Position numbers and translations under genes: made by a program
Shown here: positions 40,653 to 53,700 of the stretch, piece by piece
How the letters are laid out: every line of letters begins with the position of its first letter
How positions within the stretch are numbered: position 1 is the first letter of the stretch
Notes under the pieces: model-generated
Databases searched by the model: none
The model's input: only the letters and a program-made list of their open reading frames with translations
What the model was told of the DNA's origin: nothing
NCBI GenBank assembly: GCA_963576735.1
Contig: OY755198.1
Span: 4,402,001-4,466,000 of the forward strand
Origin: Bedellia somnulentella
Lineage: Eukaryota > Arthropoda > Insecta > Lepidoptera > Bedelliidae
Reading direction: 5' to 3'
DNA length: 64,000 bases

Positions 40653-43600
40653 ATATAATTGTGCCCTCTTCATCTCAAATCATACCCACTGATGTGAAGA
40701 TGAAGAAACCAATTACAGGTTAGTAATAAATTAGTTTTCACTTGTCTTATATGACTGGTGCTCTTAATTTCTTATAATAAGAATTAGTTTACTGTATTTC
40801 ATAATTATTCATACAACAATAATACCATTATCATAGGCATACTGCCTGCTAAAGCTTGATGAAAACGACACAAAATAATTAGGTCTTTTTATTCAACTCC
40901 TACAACTCTCTTGGAAACAGCATAGTGTGTTAATAAATTTAAAATATTCTTAAGATTGCTTCATTTGTGTTTTACAGTTGCACGTAAACAGATTGCAAGA
41001 AAAATATGTTACATGAAAGCTGATACAAGACTGTATCAAGTTATACAAGATTTAAAGATAAAATATAAAAAATCTAAACGGCAGTTGAGATATGCTGTGA
41101 GGGCTAAAAGAGCTCTTAAATTTTCAAAAATGGACAGCTTTGAGAATTTAACAAAAAAATTAAATCCTTTAACAAGAAATTTTATATGGATGCAAATATC
41201 TCAATGCACCAAGCAAAGAAAAGGACGCCGATTTACTGAAGACCAGAAATTGATGGCTCTTTCAATTATGAAACAAAGCCCAAAAAGCTATAAAGAATTT
41301 TGATCCTTCCGTCAACCCGTACATTAAATAAGTTAATAGAAAACTTTGAAATGACGGCTGGAATAAAAAAATCTGTATTTAATGCTATTAAAGAAGAGGT
41401 ATTTCAACTTTTTTACTGATACATCTTATAATCCTTAAACCTATCTCAAAATCATAGTCTTTTTATGTCTATTTCATCATTATTATTGTGATAAAGGTCT
41501 TACTGAAAACTAAATAAACTTTTTAATTTTGCAGGTTCAATACTGGAGGGAACGAAAAAAGTATTGTTCCATTATATTTGACGAAGTAGCATTAGAACCG
41601 GGTGTTACATATAATAAAAACAAAGATTGTTTACTAGGGTTTGTAGAACTAAATGAAAAAACCACCAATTTTGCTGACCATGCGTTAGTTTTTATGGCTC
41701 GTGGTGTAGTGGACAAATGGCAACAGCCAATTTGTTTCTACTTCTGTGAGGGTTCGACTTCGGCGTATATTCTAAAGAATATACTCAAAGAAGTAGTCAT
41801 TGAAGTTGCAAAAACAGGATTAGTTCCAATAGCGTTGGTATCCGACCAGGGGTCAGCATTTCAGTCAGCTCTTAATAAATTAAAAGAAGACTCTAGAAGA
41901 GAGTATAACAATTATGGTACGTTTAGTTCTATATGTATAGTGTAATGGAATTTACTAAAATTATTCAAGGTTTCAAAACTTTTTCTTTTATAACAGATGA
42001 TACCATTATCATTGGAGAAAACCGCCTTAATGTTTTTTATGATCCACCCCACCTCATCAAGGGTGTTAGAAATAATTTTATAACTAAAAACATTAAACAC
42101 GAGGGAAAAATTTCGAAATGGAGTGACATTATGGATGTTTATATGGTGGACCGCGAACTTGCAGATATGCGCATGCTGAAAAAACTAAATGATGATTACG
42201 TGATACCAGATAAAATAAAAAAAATGAAGGTTAGTAAAATAATAAAATTAATTTAAAATAATTAATAAAAGGTTAAGGTTAATAAAAGGGAAACAAAGTG
42301 AAAAGTTTATAATTGTATTATTTTTTAACTTAAGTATCATCATTATAACATCATTACAACATCATTACTTTTACTTGTAATAAATTAGTTTCCATATGAT
42401 CCCTGATTAGTAAAATAGTTATGGAAGTGCTATTTAAACCTGATTGATATACAGTTGCAGTTTATATTTTTCCTGCCTAACTGATTAGATGTGTTTATAT
42501 TTCAGGTCAAGAATTGTACTAAGGTTTTGAGTTCTACAGTTGCAAGTGCATTAACCTACACATCATTATTTCGTAAGTTATTTTATGTTTTTTTTTTATT
42601 ATAATGAACAAACAGTGATGCTTAGTGTTTTACGTTTTAAGTATTCCCTATCTTTTCCCTTGGGTGTCGTGAGAGCCATGCAAGGGAGTTAAGAGCCATT
42701 AGTATTCAATTGGAGATCGGGTTAGCAACCAATTACCAGAGACTACTTGTTTTAACATCTGTTCCCCTTGAAACATCTATATATGGTTGAGATTCCTTAA
42801 AATCTTAACACTCTGATTACCCCAATTTGAGATAAAAGGCGTGAGCAATTTAGCTGAATAAGTAGTGACAAAATACTATCATGTATCACAAATTCTACTA
42901 TTGAACAAACAGAGTATATGTACAATAGCTTGAGAACTATAGCAGTAGTGGGTGTATTAAATTCCAGTTTTTTTGTTACAGCCCTTTACCCAGATGGAAA
43001 ACCCGTCAGCCCAACTTTAAAAAACACAGCTGATATTGTCACTTTCTTTGACAAATTATTTGACTCATGCAACGGAGCTGCAGCTGGAATTAAAAATATG
43101 GGGAAACCTCTACGACGGGCAGTCACGAAGAAGTCTGAACATCAAGAATTCTGGATAAAAAGTATAAAGACATTAGAAGAAATGAGGTTCCTGGACAAAG
43201 GAAAAGAAGTAATGGTGCCTTCACAAAAAAACTTTGTAACAACCCTGAAAAGTTTTATATGCCTGTGGGATTTTTTAAATAGTAAGGGCATAAATATTAT
43301 GCGACCCCGATACCTCAATTCTGATCCCATAGAGAATTTCTTTGGCCAAATGCGGGCTTACAGTTATAGGCATAATGACCCGAGTTGTCAATCATTTATA
43401 AATATATTTCGGTCCCTCCTTATAACACGGTTCATACATTTCCATTCAAATAGTTATAATTGTGAGGATGTGACAGGAGAACAAATTATAAAATTAAAAA
43501 ATTTATTTCCGAAAATCAAAGAGGGTTCTAAAATAACACCATCAAAAGTAGCAACTCCAATACTGTCTCCTGATAGATATGAAAATATTGTGGAAGGAGC

Positions 43601-44168
43601 TCGTAAAGAACGTTTAAGTGTACACTCACGTGCATACACTGCAGGGTGGGTGGTAAAAAGATGTTTAAAAATATTTAACTGCAACGATTGTAAAAAGAAA
43701 CTTACTCAAACTAATGAGTCCCCTGTACATAAATGGATTTCACAAAGAGAATTTGCAAACTTTAAAAAAAAATATAAGCTCACCTATCCCTCTGAGTATG
43801 CAGTGAGGTATTTCAGTGATATTGTAAAAGAAACACATGAATATTTGGAAAGCAATGCAAATAAAGAAAATATATCAGAAAATATACTAAGTAAATGCAT
43901 TTCTAAATATTCATGTGAATTCTTAAATTGTGCCGTTCATGGAGATGCCCTTCCAAAATGTTTTCTGTCCATCACAATTAACCTCACAATTTATAACTGG
44001 TGTAACATCATAAATAGAATTTTGAGAGGAGTGGATCTGTTAAGACTGTCACATAAGGATTTGCCGAATATGCAAGCTAAAGCGTTAGCTAAATGTAAAA
44101 AAGACTTAAGAATAAAAAGAAATAAATTATATGCTGTTTTTTTATTGAGACCCTTTTTACCAAAATGA
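40653..44168 (+). pseudogene. P-element/THAP9-like transposase, six exons, one frameshift, no THAP domain
   Basis: Exons at 40653-40718, 40978-41398, 41535-41916, 41997-42229, 42506-42572 and 42982-44168 all have GT-AG borders. Their phases agree throughout if one base is missing near 41300. There, conserved sequence passes from KQSPKSYKEF to LPSTRTLNKLIENF in another frame. The product would be about 780 residues with P-type blocks: SIIFDEVALEPG and LVSDQGSAFQSAL (acidic catalytic residues), NVFYDPPHLIKGVRNNF and LNSDPIENFFGQMRAYSYR. The N-terminal THAP DNA-binding domain is not in the window, so the gene is 5'-incomplete. An old TE-derived fragment lies in intron 5 (about 42645-42830). Terminal repeats were not found. 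It may be a dying transposon or a formerly domesticated gene. Confidence 0.75.
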
Positions 44169-44637
44169 TAGACATTTGGCAAATAGTGAATAGTTTGTGG
44201 GATTTCAGTATATATGGGTGCGTGCCACCTACCCAAGCAAACCACATAATTTCAAATTTCCCGCCTACGTACGCGTACGTTTACCAATGAAAGAAAAATT
44301 GGCACAAAAGGTCTCGATACGTACCGTAAAGCCAATATAAAATAAAAGTAAAAACATGTCAAACTCTAAACTAACGTGCCTACTGTACCAAAAACGCTAG
44401 AGTAAGATTCCTATCTGATACGTAGTATCTATATTGTAATCTGTGGTTTGTGGTTAAAGTTTGTTTACATTTGGTTTCATCACAATATTTTTGCATTTTT
44501 AAATTCTAAATACAAACCCTGCGCAGCACCTTTTATTCCACTACTACTTGTGGAATCTTCAATAATTTATATACTTTTTATTTAATCCCAATAATAATTT
44601 AATAAGATTATGAATCCTGCAATCTAATATAAGGATA

Positions 44638-44733
44638 ATGTCTTCATTTCTATGTTTCTTATGCCACAGCACTGTTAATTCCGATACTAATGAGGATATT
44701 CGAGACCAATATCGAGAAGTCGTTGGCATGCAT
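44638..44733 (+). CDS. Zinc-finger gene exon 1 (start, ZAD first half)
   Basis: 32 codons from MSSFLCFLCHSTV, donor CAT/GTAAGT, phase 0. Identical to 21751-21846. Confidence 0.8.
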
Positions 44734-47700
44734 GTAAGTTTTTTCAGATTCATTATGAACACCCATTTTCTTATTGCTCAAGATAACAGTTAACTTTCGG
44801 TAATGAGAGTTGCTACCATATCTTCTGTTTCCTATACTACCTATACTCATTCCATTCCAAAAAGGGTAGACATCAGAATTAGAAATTATTCAGCCATTTA
44901 GAAATTTTACTAAATTTCTAAATGGCTGAATAAAAATTGTAGATCTAAATGTGGTTGGTAACGACTCCTGAACTCAACTCAAACTTCCAAGCCATTCATT
45001 ACCGAAGGGATGGCAGAGGTATCAATACTATTCAACATCACATGAAATTAATGCTGTGTAGTGTCGGCTTAGAATAGCAATACCCCATTTCTTCCGGTGG
45101 GTGTACGTAAGAGGGGACTAACGGTATTGGGGCTTTTAAGGGATTTTTGGGCGATGCGGTTGGAGCCCATCACCAACAACCTTTATTTTTACCATCTTTT
45201 GCCCACTATCATTTCCAAAAGTGGCTGAGGAATTTCTAATTCCTTAGCTCTGGCTACCCCTTCTAGGGATTTTACAGCCGTGAGTATATGTATGTATGTA
45301 TTTATGAAATTAATGTCTCCTTAATAAATTAACCACTACAAGTTTCAGAATTTTTTACTCAAAGTACACATACCCCTTTTTGGAATTAAAGTTATGACTG
45401 GATAAGCGATATGGACACACAAGTCAGGATTTGAAGCCAAGTATCTCGACTCAATGGCCATGAGTCATTCCTCCAGACAGCTGATTTATTGACTCAATTG
45501 ACCTAGACCTCGTTTTTAAAACATACCCTTTTTATATTTTAAATTGATGAAAGACATCAAACTAAACAACTTTGCCTATGGAATGCTTATATTATATGCG
45601 TAGTTTTCAAAATAATAAATACATAAAAAGTGTTGTACCTAGATCAAACTGAGAAAGTATAGTGATGTTCTTAGCCTTAGTTAAAATAAAAAAAAACATT
45701 GTTTGATTTGACCTTAGGTTTTTTATTTTTATTTTACTCTAGGCTAAGAACCTCACAACATCTCAACATACATATGCGTGTATGTATGTATGTTGAAAAA
45801 TTTAAATGTATTTTATTTCCAGCTGTGTCCCGACTCACATCTCTGCCATGTCTGCTGCCACATGGTGAATAAACTTTGTCTGTTCCGAAGTATGTGTCTG
45901 AAAAGAAGTCTTGAGTATCCGGTGCTGTTCAGGTATGTATTTTTCATATATCATTATTGTACTTTATTTGTGTTTGGAACAGCATTACCCCATTTAAGTA
46001 AGTAAGTAAGTAAAATGTTTATTTGGTATTAAAAACAAAATTACAAACAGTATTTAACAATAAGATAAAACATTTAATGATACCAAAAAGGTCTTGGTTC
46101 AGCGTAAAATGTACCCAGCGCAAGTCTCGCAGGACACAATCGCTGAGTACGCTGGTTTTCAGCCAACACCTCAAACTTATATCTACTACATACTAACTAA
46201 TACATAAACCAAAAAAATATATAATTAAATAATAATAAGAAACAAATACTGTAACAGAGAAAAAAGGAAAGAAAGCTACTCCATATATGATTATAGCTAA
46301 TTTCGTAATTTATTTGAAACAAACAAAAATAGATAAAATCATTATAATAATAATAACAAATAAAACAACTGTACATTGGTAAAATGTTCGAGGAAATTTA
46401 AACTTTATAGATATGTATATAATATACTTAAGAAATACATAGGAATATAAACATATACGTATAAGTACGAGAGTGGTAATAAAACGATAAGTGCGCATGA
46501 CAGTACAATATTATAGGTGGATATGTATATACAATGATATATTTAGGAAGAGATTGACCAATGAGGGAGGGGTAGGAGGAAGATTATACAGGCTCAAATG
46601 CAAAGTGTCGCTTCAATTCACGCTTAAAGCTATTCAGTAAAACAATATCACGAAGGGGTGGTGGTAAATCGTTCCAGCACTTTGAGGCTGCAAACCTAAA
46701 GCTTCCTCTAAAAGCCGTCGTATGGTGTTTCGGTGTAACCAGCAAATATGTATGCCCTCTAGTTTTATATTTCGAAACGTTCCTCGACCACTCTAATTTA
46801 TTATGTAGGTATTTTGGTAACTTAGTTTTAACTATACCGAACATAAGCGTTGCTAAGTGAAGTTTTCTTCTAGATTCTAAGTTAAGAATTTTATTGTTTC
46901 TTAAGTAAGGCGAAACGTGTGTACGCGGTGGTATATCAAAGCAAAATCGGGCGCAAGCATTTTGGACCCGTTGAATCAGTTTTTGAGATCGAGCTAGGAG
47001 GCAAGGACCATATACCACGTCGCCGTAATTAAGTTTGCTCAGTACAAGAGATTCGCACAAAGCAATGCGGACATCTACACAAACATATTTCCTAATTCTG
47101 TACAAGACTTTCAGGCGATAAAAACAATTCTGTACAGTACTAATGATGTAACTTTCAAATTTCATGTTGCTGTCAAATATAAGGCCAAGATTACGTGCCT
47201 CATCTACTCTCTCCATCTCCTCTTTTCCAATTTTTAATACAGGCTTCATCTCTTTGACTTTATTTTGCTGATGTTTACTGCCGAGTATTAAATATTTAGA
47301 TTTAGATGGGTTAAGTGCCAGTGAATTTTGCACAGACCATTCCTGTATTCTATTTAAATCTATGTTCAGCCTTTCAACCGAGTCTGTAATTTTATTGGGT
47401 GGCACTGAAATATATATCTGTAAATCATCGGCAAACATGTGGTAATGACAATTTTTAATACATTTAACTATATCAGCAGTATATATTATGAAAAGTATAT
47501 ATATAAGTATATGTATGTAAGTATATGAATAATTTCTTCCTATGGATGATGGTAAGATGCAACTAAGGGTATTGGGGATTTTTAAATGATTTTTGGGCAA
47601 CTTGGTTTGAGATCTATCACCTAAAACATTTACTCTGGAATGTTAGTGGCTGAGTGGATAGGTTTTCAGACTAGCTTTGCACTCCAGAGGTTGTGGGTTC

Positions 47701-50700
47701 CATCCTCCCTGATAGCAACATCTATGTGATGAGAATAAATGATTGTTTTTTTAGTCTTGAGTGTTATTAACATGTATATTATATAATATAAAAAATATCA
47801 TTCAGTTAGTATCCCATAATACAAGTCTTACTTAGTTTGGGACCGACTTGATCCGTGTATAATATGTTAAATCATTTATTATTTATTTATTTATATGTTT
47901 CAGTGAAAAGGGAACAATAAACTTGCAAAAATGTGAACTAGACCAATTAACAATATGTAATGAGGACAACTGCCAAACTAGTCAGTACCCGTGGCAGAAA
48001 TCACTCTATGCTAACTACAATGCAAAATCTTACACATACAACTATGACAAAGAACTAAATAATTATGAAAGTCAAGATAGCAACACTGATATCAATGAAT
48101 ATCACGAATTTGAAGATGATAGAAATGATATAGACGAAGATTCAAACCCTTTAAGTAATACATTCAATGATTTTGGACACAATTACAATGAAAATGATGC
48201 ATATACAATTAATGATTATAAAGAAATGAGCAGTAATATAATTGATGCTGTGGTTAATGATAATTGTAATGATATAAGTCAAGAACTAAATGATGCAGAA
48301 GTTAATTATGAATATGAAGATGCATCTGAAACTGAGCAAGTTCAAGAAATAATACATAGCAATGTAAATGAAAATGTTGATGTTAATGATAGTGTAAGTG
48401 AAATTAATGATGTCACAAATCAATTTGATAATTTAGAAGTTGAAAATAATGATGTAGATGAATCTCAAACTAGTTTAGATGATAAGTTAGCAAAAGACTC
48501 AGTGGTGACTGAAGAAATCTGTGATAATACAAACGAGAAATCGAAAAGGAAGAAGAAGAATAAAAAGCATAGTTTTACTAAAATAGTATTAAGTTACCAA
48601 GAGCAGAAAGCAGTTTTGGAAGTTCAGAGAAAAGAGAAGAAGTACATAGAAGCAGAATTCAAATGTCATAGTTGTGCTCTAGGATTTTTGTTCAATGATA
48701 GCTATCAAGCTCATATGGTGCGGCATGAAGAGGTAATTTATTAAGATCTATATTATATAATTAGCATGTAAACCAATAAAAACATTATAATGTTACTATT
48801 ATTTATTGTCAGGATAGTATGGCATTGTAATAAAAAGATAAAAACCAAGGTATCTCAGTCACCGCTTATATCTATATCTATATATAAAAGAAATTGGTGT
48901 TAGTTACACTTTTTATAACTCAAAAACTGCTGCTGATTTGGTTGAAAATTGGTGGAGAGGTAGCTTCGAACCAGCAAAAGGACAAAGTATATTTTTCTAT
49001 AATATTAAAAGGTGGGAAGATTGGTATTAAAGAGGGCTCCGCAATCACTTAACCAATTTCCAAAATTCTTTCACTTATAGAAAGCTTAAATTTTTAGAAG
49101 CAACATAGGCTTCATAACGATGGATACCGTATATGTCTAGCAGTGAAAAATACTTAGCACCATCCGTGCGAAGCCGGGGCCGACCACTAGTTCCTAATAA
49201 AATTAACTTAATGACATATATCCCAATGTTACTTGTTAAGGTTGTAGAATTCCATTAATGAAACAATCAACTCAATTGATTAGTTTTGGAGCCAATTTAT
49301 TAAACATACAAAATACGCCGATTTTCTCTTTTACTTACTTACTTTATACCTTTCACCCATTTCTGTTTGTGGTTGTGGGTGTCGTTAGATTATATGCATG
49401 CATGTTCTTGCTGAGTCTGCAGTTTCATTGTGTTTATATGTGATTTGGTATCAAAAGTATTATTAATATCCCATCTTTTATATTTCAAAAATAACTATCC
49501 AATTTTATTCAACTTTAATTCCAGTCCAACGGCCAATATTCCTGCGACATCTGCGGTCTCAGGTTCGCAACCCCGAGTGCCAAATGTATGCACGTCATAC
49601 TACACTCTGAGGTGTATGTATGTAATAATTGTGGGGGCGAACTTAAGAGGCCACATAGGCAACGACATAGTAGAGATTGTTGGGGAAATATGTCGGGGGC
49701 TAAGTGTGAGCTGTGTGAGAAGGAATTTAAGTAAGTATTAGATAAATCTCCACTTTAGTCTCTGTTTTTCTCCCTCTTTCTATCTGTATGTATCTCTATC
49801 ACTTTCTTTCTAAAACGACTCATAAAACTCAAACAAAACAACCTTACACCTCTTCTATCTCTATCTATTGTAAGCTTATAATAATGAGTGTGCTATGATT
49901 GGCTATTATACTGTATAATTTATACTATTTATAATTGATAAACTGTATAGTTTTATTGTGTAATCATATTATTTACCTATTTAATAAGTATTAGTGGTAT
50001 CGTGTATGAATAATGAGATACTTGTTTGACTTTACTTCAAAACAGCTCACGCTGATTAAAATAATGATTGTAATTTAAATCCATAATTTTAGTAAATACT
50101 CATTTCTAAAATGTTATTATTTATTTATAAATGAGTTATAATAATGATTATGTAAATTTGAGTAAAGTATTATTGATAAGACTGTCAGTTGATTTGAGGT
50201 TAGGTAAGGTATGGATATACGATCTCTGTTTTTGCGTGGGCAATTGTCAGTAGTCCGTTGTATCGGCAAGTGGTTGTGAAAGATGAAATTATACGAAGTG
50301 TACCGCTATTTTGGGTTTTTATTTCAAAACCTCCACACTCCCTGAAGTTGACCCTACAACTCAGAAGTGAGGATAGGCGAAAAATATCACGTTTTTCGTA
50401 CTGCGCCTACGTAAGTACCCTGTTCTTTTTTTTGTGTTTGCGTAATTAGAATCCTTGGTATGTTGAAATTGCCTTCTTCTTTATAAAATAGCATCCATAA
50501 ACAGTCGTAAATAATAAAGTCTATTTCAATTGAAGGCAAGAAAGTATTTTAAAAGAATTTTCATTTATTCTCAAAAACATAGGGGCGATACATAAGAGTG
50601 TTAATCTGTTACATACTTGAGCCTGATATCTAGTCCTTTTTTTCCCGATAGCTCAGATTGTTTTTTTTTCAAAGCTACTGTTTGTCAACTTATCGATCTG

Positions 50701-53700
50701 AAGATTGGTATAGAGCTCTGATTATCGAATAATATTGAAATGTTGGATCGATATACCGTATAGTGAATTTTCTAAAACATTTTTCGTTTATGATTGTGAG
50801 TACACGTGCGAAAACAGTACACTTTGAAATTATGACATATGGCATTACAACATCTGTTTAAAGCATTACATGTGATGCTACGATCTAACAATTCCTACTA
50901 TCAGGCGTGTGGTGTTGTGTAATTAATTAAATATTTCTTGTAATGGGAATATAAATATATCACATGAGGTAGAATAGCAGTGTTATAGGTAGTTATAGAA
51001 TTACGTGAGCGAGTAAGACGGGATTAGAAAAGAAATGTATCCATTACTTTTTAAATATTTATAAGTTTTTGAATAAAGTTATTTTGTCATCATACTTTTA
51101 CTCGCGTTTATTTAACTCAAGTGTGGTCCAGGCTTAGGACTAGCAATGTGCATGGATTCATTTGATGTTTACAAAGATTCGAAATGTATGTCAAGATAAC
51201 ACGATTTTAAATATCAAACAATTATCAAAATCAATCAATAAATTATATTGAACTTGATTTTAGAAATAAATTGAATGTCCCGGTGCTAATCCAAAATTAT
51301 GAAAACTTAATGCATTAGTTGTAAACCTAGAAAACTACAATTTGATTTTAATGTAGTAAGAGTTTTAGTTACACTGAATTAAATAAAATACATGCCTGAG
51401 ACGAATGTTGACGGGATTCATCGATGTTAACCGAACTCTTTGAATACAATTTAAAACTTACTACAAATTACTACTACTACTGCTACTAAAATTTTAGCAA
51501 ACCTGTAAGTTTAAAAAAATAAAATAAAAAAATATTGAGGCCTTTTATGTTTATAAATCTAGTTTTGGAACATAATACGAAGGAACACATAGTTGTTTTA
51601 ATACTCATCATGATGCATAATATCTTTATTATTTATTTTAAATTTGAGATAGTCACCCGCTTATTGTAGTGTTTTCATATTATTCACGTAAGAGGTAAAA
51701 ACGTCAAAATCTAAATATTCTTTATTAAACCAAGTAGGTATTATACATTTTCTTCGGCCCCCTGTAAAGCTGTACAAAGCGTGTGTAAGATAATACCGTG
51801 AATCCGTAAGAGAATTACATGACCAAGGATTAATACAGTAACTGTTTAAATGTTAGTTTGCAATACAAAGTAAGAATTAAACATTTTGAAACTTTTAACA
51901 ACTACCTTCTAATAAAATAGTCAGCCGTACATTTGTTATCAGTGAAATATTTAAGTTACATTTGCGAAGGTCGCCTTTAATTTCAATAAAAGAAAATTGG
52001 ATTTGCGTTATACTAATTGTTAGGCCCATTGAGATCAAAGAAGCTAAAGTATATGTACTGAGGGTTGGCTTGATTGTTTACTAAGCTGAAATTTGTCAGT
52101 TTCAGTTCTCCACCATGGATCGAGAAGAGAGCAGGAGTCGTAGCCTCAGTTATGATAGATTGAGCGCAGAATTGGCATGGAGGTGCCAAAAAAAAAAAAA
52201 AAGCCAGTCAACACGGAGGTGTTGCAGATGACAGGAAGCGTTATGCTGAACGACCGTGGGTATTGCGGGAGCGTGATACCGAGGTAAATCGACCGTGGGT
52301 ATTACGGGAGCGTGATACCGAGGTCGACGATAACGTGAATCGAGGTGAACAGGTGAACAACGAATAGTCCAATAACAGCGGAGAGGTCTCTTCGTAAGCC
52401 GGTTCGGCGTATACGAGAGCGTTCGCCTAGCGCGAGGACGAGAAAATAGCAGGGAGCGATGTTCACAGCATTGTGCACGCAAACGCGAGGGTGGATACTA
52501 TTCCCAAAACAAAATAGACAGTAACCGCAGCTCTTTGGTTGGGTCGCTTAGTTTGAAACGACGTAGGGTAAATGATAATGGATGAGCTATTGTTTATTTT
52601 GTCTGAGATGCTGGCTGAAAGAGTTCAGTACGGAGAATCGCTTGATCAATATTATTACGCCAAAACAATCTACTAAATTAATGTAAAATTAATGGGCGCC
52701 AGGATGTAGATTGTCTGCTGCACGGTGTAGGGTAGGTGCTCAGGCAGCTGCTTAAACCCGAACAAGTTTTTAATTTCTTTAATACGGTTAAAGTTGGTCA
52801 ATATGGTGACCATCTTGAATGATTCTCAAGGCGAAAAATTGATCGCAAATGTACTTTGCTTTTGCGATGGACAAGATGCTTCAAATTCAAATTTATTTAC
52901 CGAAAAGGGCAAAATACAACTTGTAATTATTTAACTATATAAACTCAATTAATGCTAGGTAGATTTACAAATTCTTAACAATGTAAGGTTTTACGAATAT
53001 GTTTAATTGTAGCTCAATCTAAAATAATAATAATAATAATAGAAAACGATTTGAATTTTCGGGTAATTTCAAAAAGTTTGTTATATTTGGTCTCCGGACT
53101 GGGCGAACCTGTTGGGCAGATGCCGGAATTTTCACTTTGTCGCGGAGGCCTTATTGATGTAATGATATTAAAACCAATATTTAATATTTACATCAAATGG
53201 GGACTACTTCTGATTTAATAAATTGAATATTCTGTTTCAAAAATTGATCATAGTTACAATTTGTGAATGTATTGTTCCTGTTTTGTATACATTTTATATT
53301 TTTTACATTAATGTTCAGTATTGCAAATTAATAAGATAGTGTATTTAAATATCAATAATAAAACTAAATTCCATTACTTAAATTAAATAATATCAACAAT
53401 ATCAAAGATAAATTATTATAATTATGACCGCCTTGTTCACCTGGTCTGGCTGGAAAAGTCTTCTCATTTGTCAGTTCATTGCAGCGAACAAAAAAAAATA
53501 TATACATACCAAGAAGGGTAATCCGAAGGATAACAATGAAATAGCTCAAGTTCAGCTTTAGACCTGGAACTTGATAAATACTTAACTGACATCAAAGTAA
53601 ATGGGGTAGCACTAAATTGCTGTGTAGAGGTTGTAAGTCACGCTCTGTCATAAAACCTACTAAAGCCAGAGAGCTCAACTTTGATATGATAGTTCCAAAG

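Larger units (their letters stand above)
44448..49482 (+). repeat. Direct duplication, downstream copy
   Basis: Matches 15970-28406 and carries exons 1-3 of the complete zinc-finger gene. It alone contains the minus-strand Jockey-like LINE at 45996-47495. Beyond 49482 it continues into intron 3 and exon 4, whereas the upstream copy meets the tRNA-like array. Confidence 0.85.

Noticed and set aside
52150..52482. 110-codon minus-strand Arg-rich frame
   Set aside because: Antisense of the decayed gag region and its internal direct repeat.
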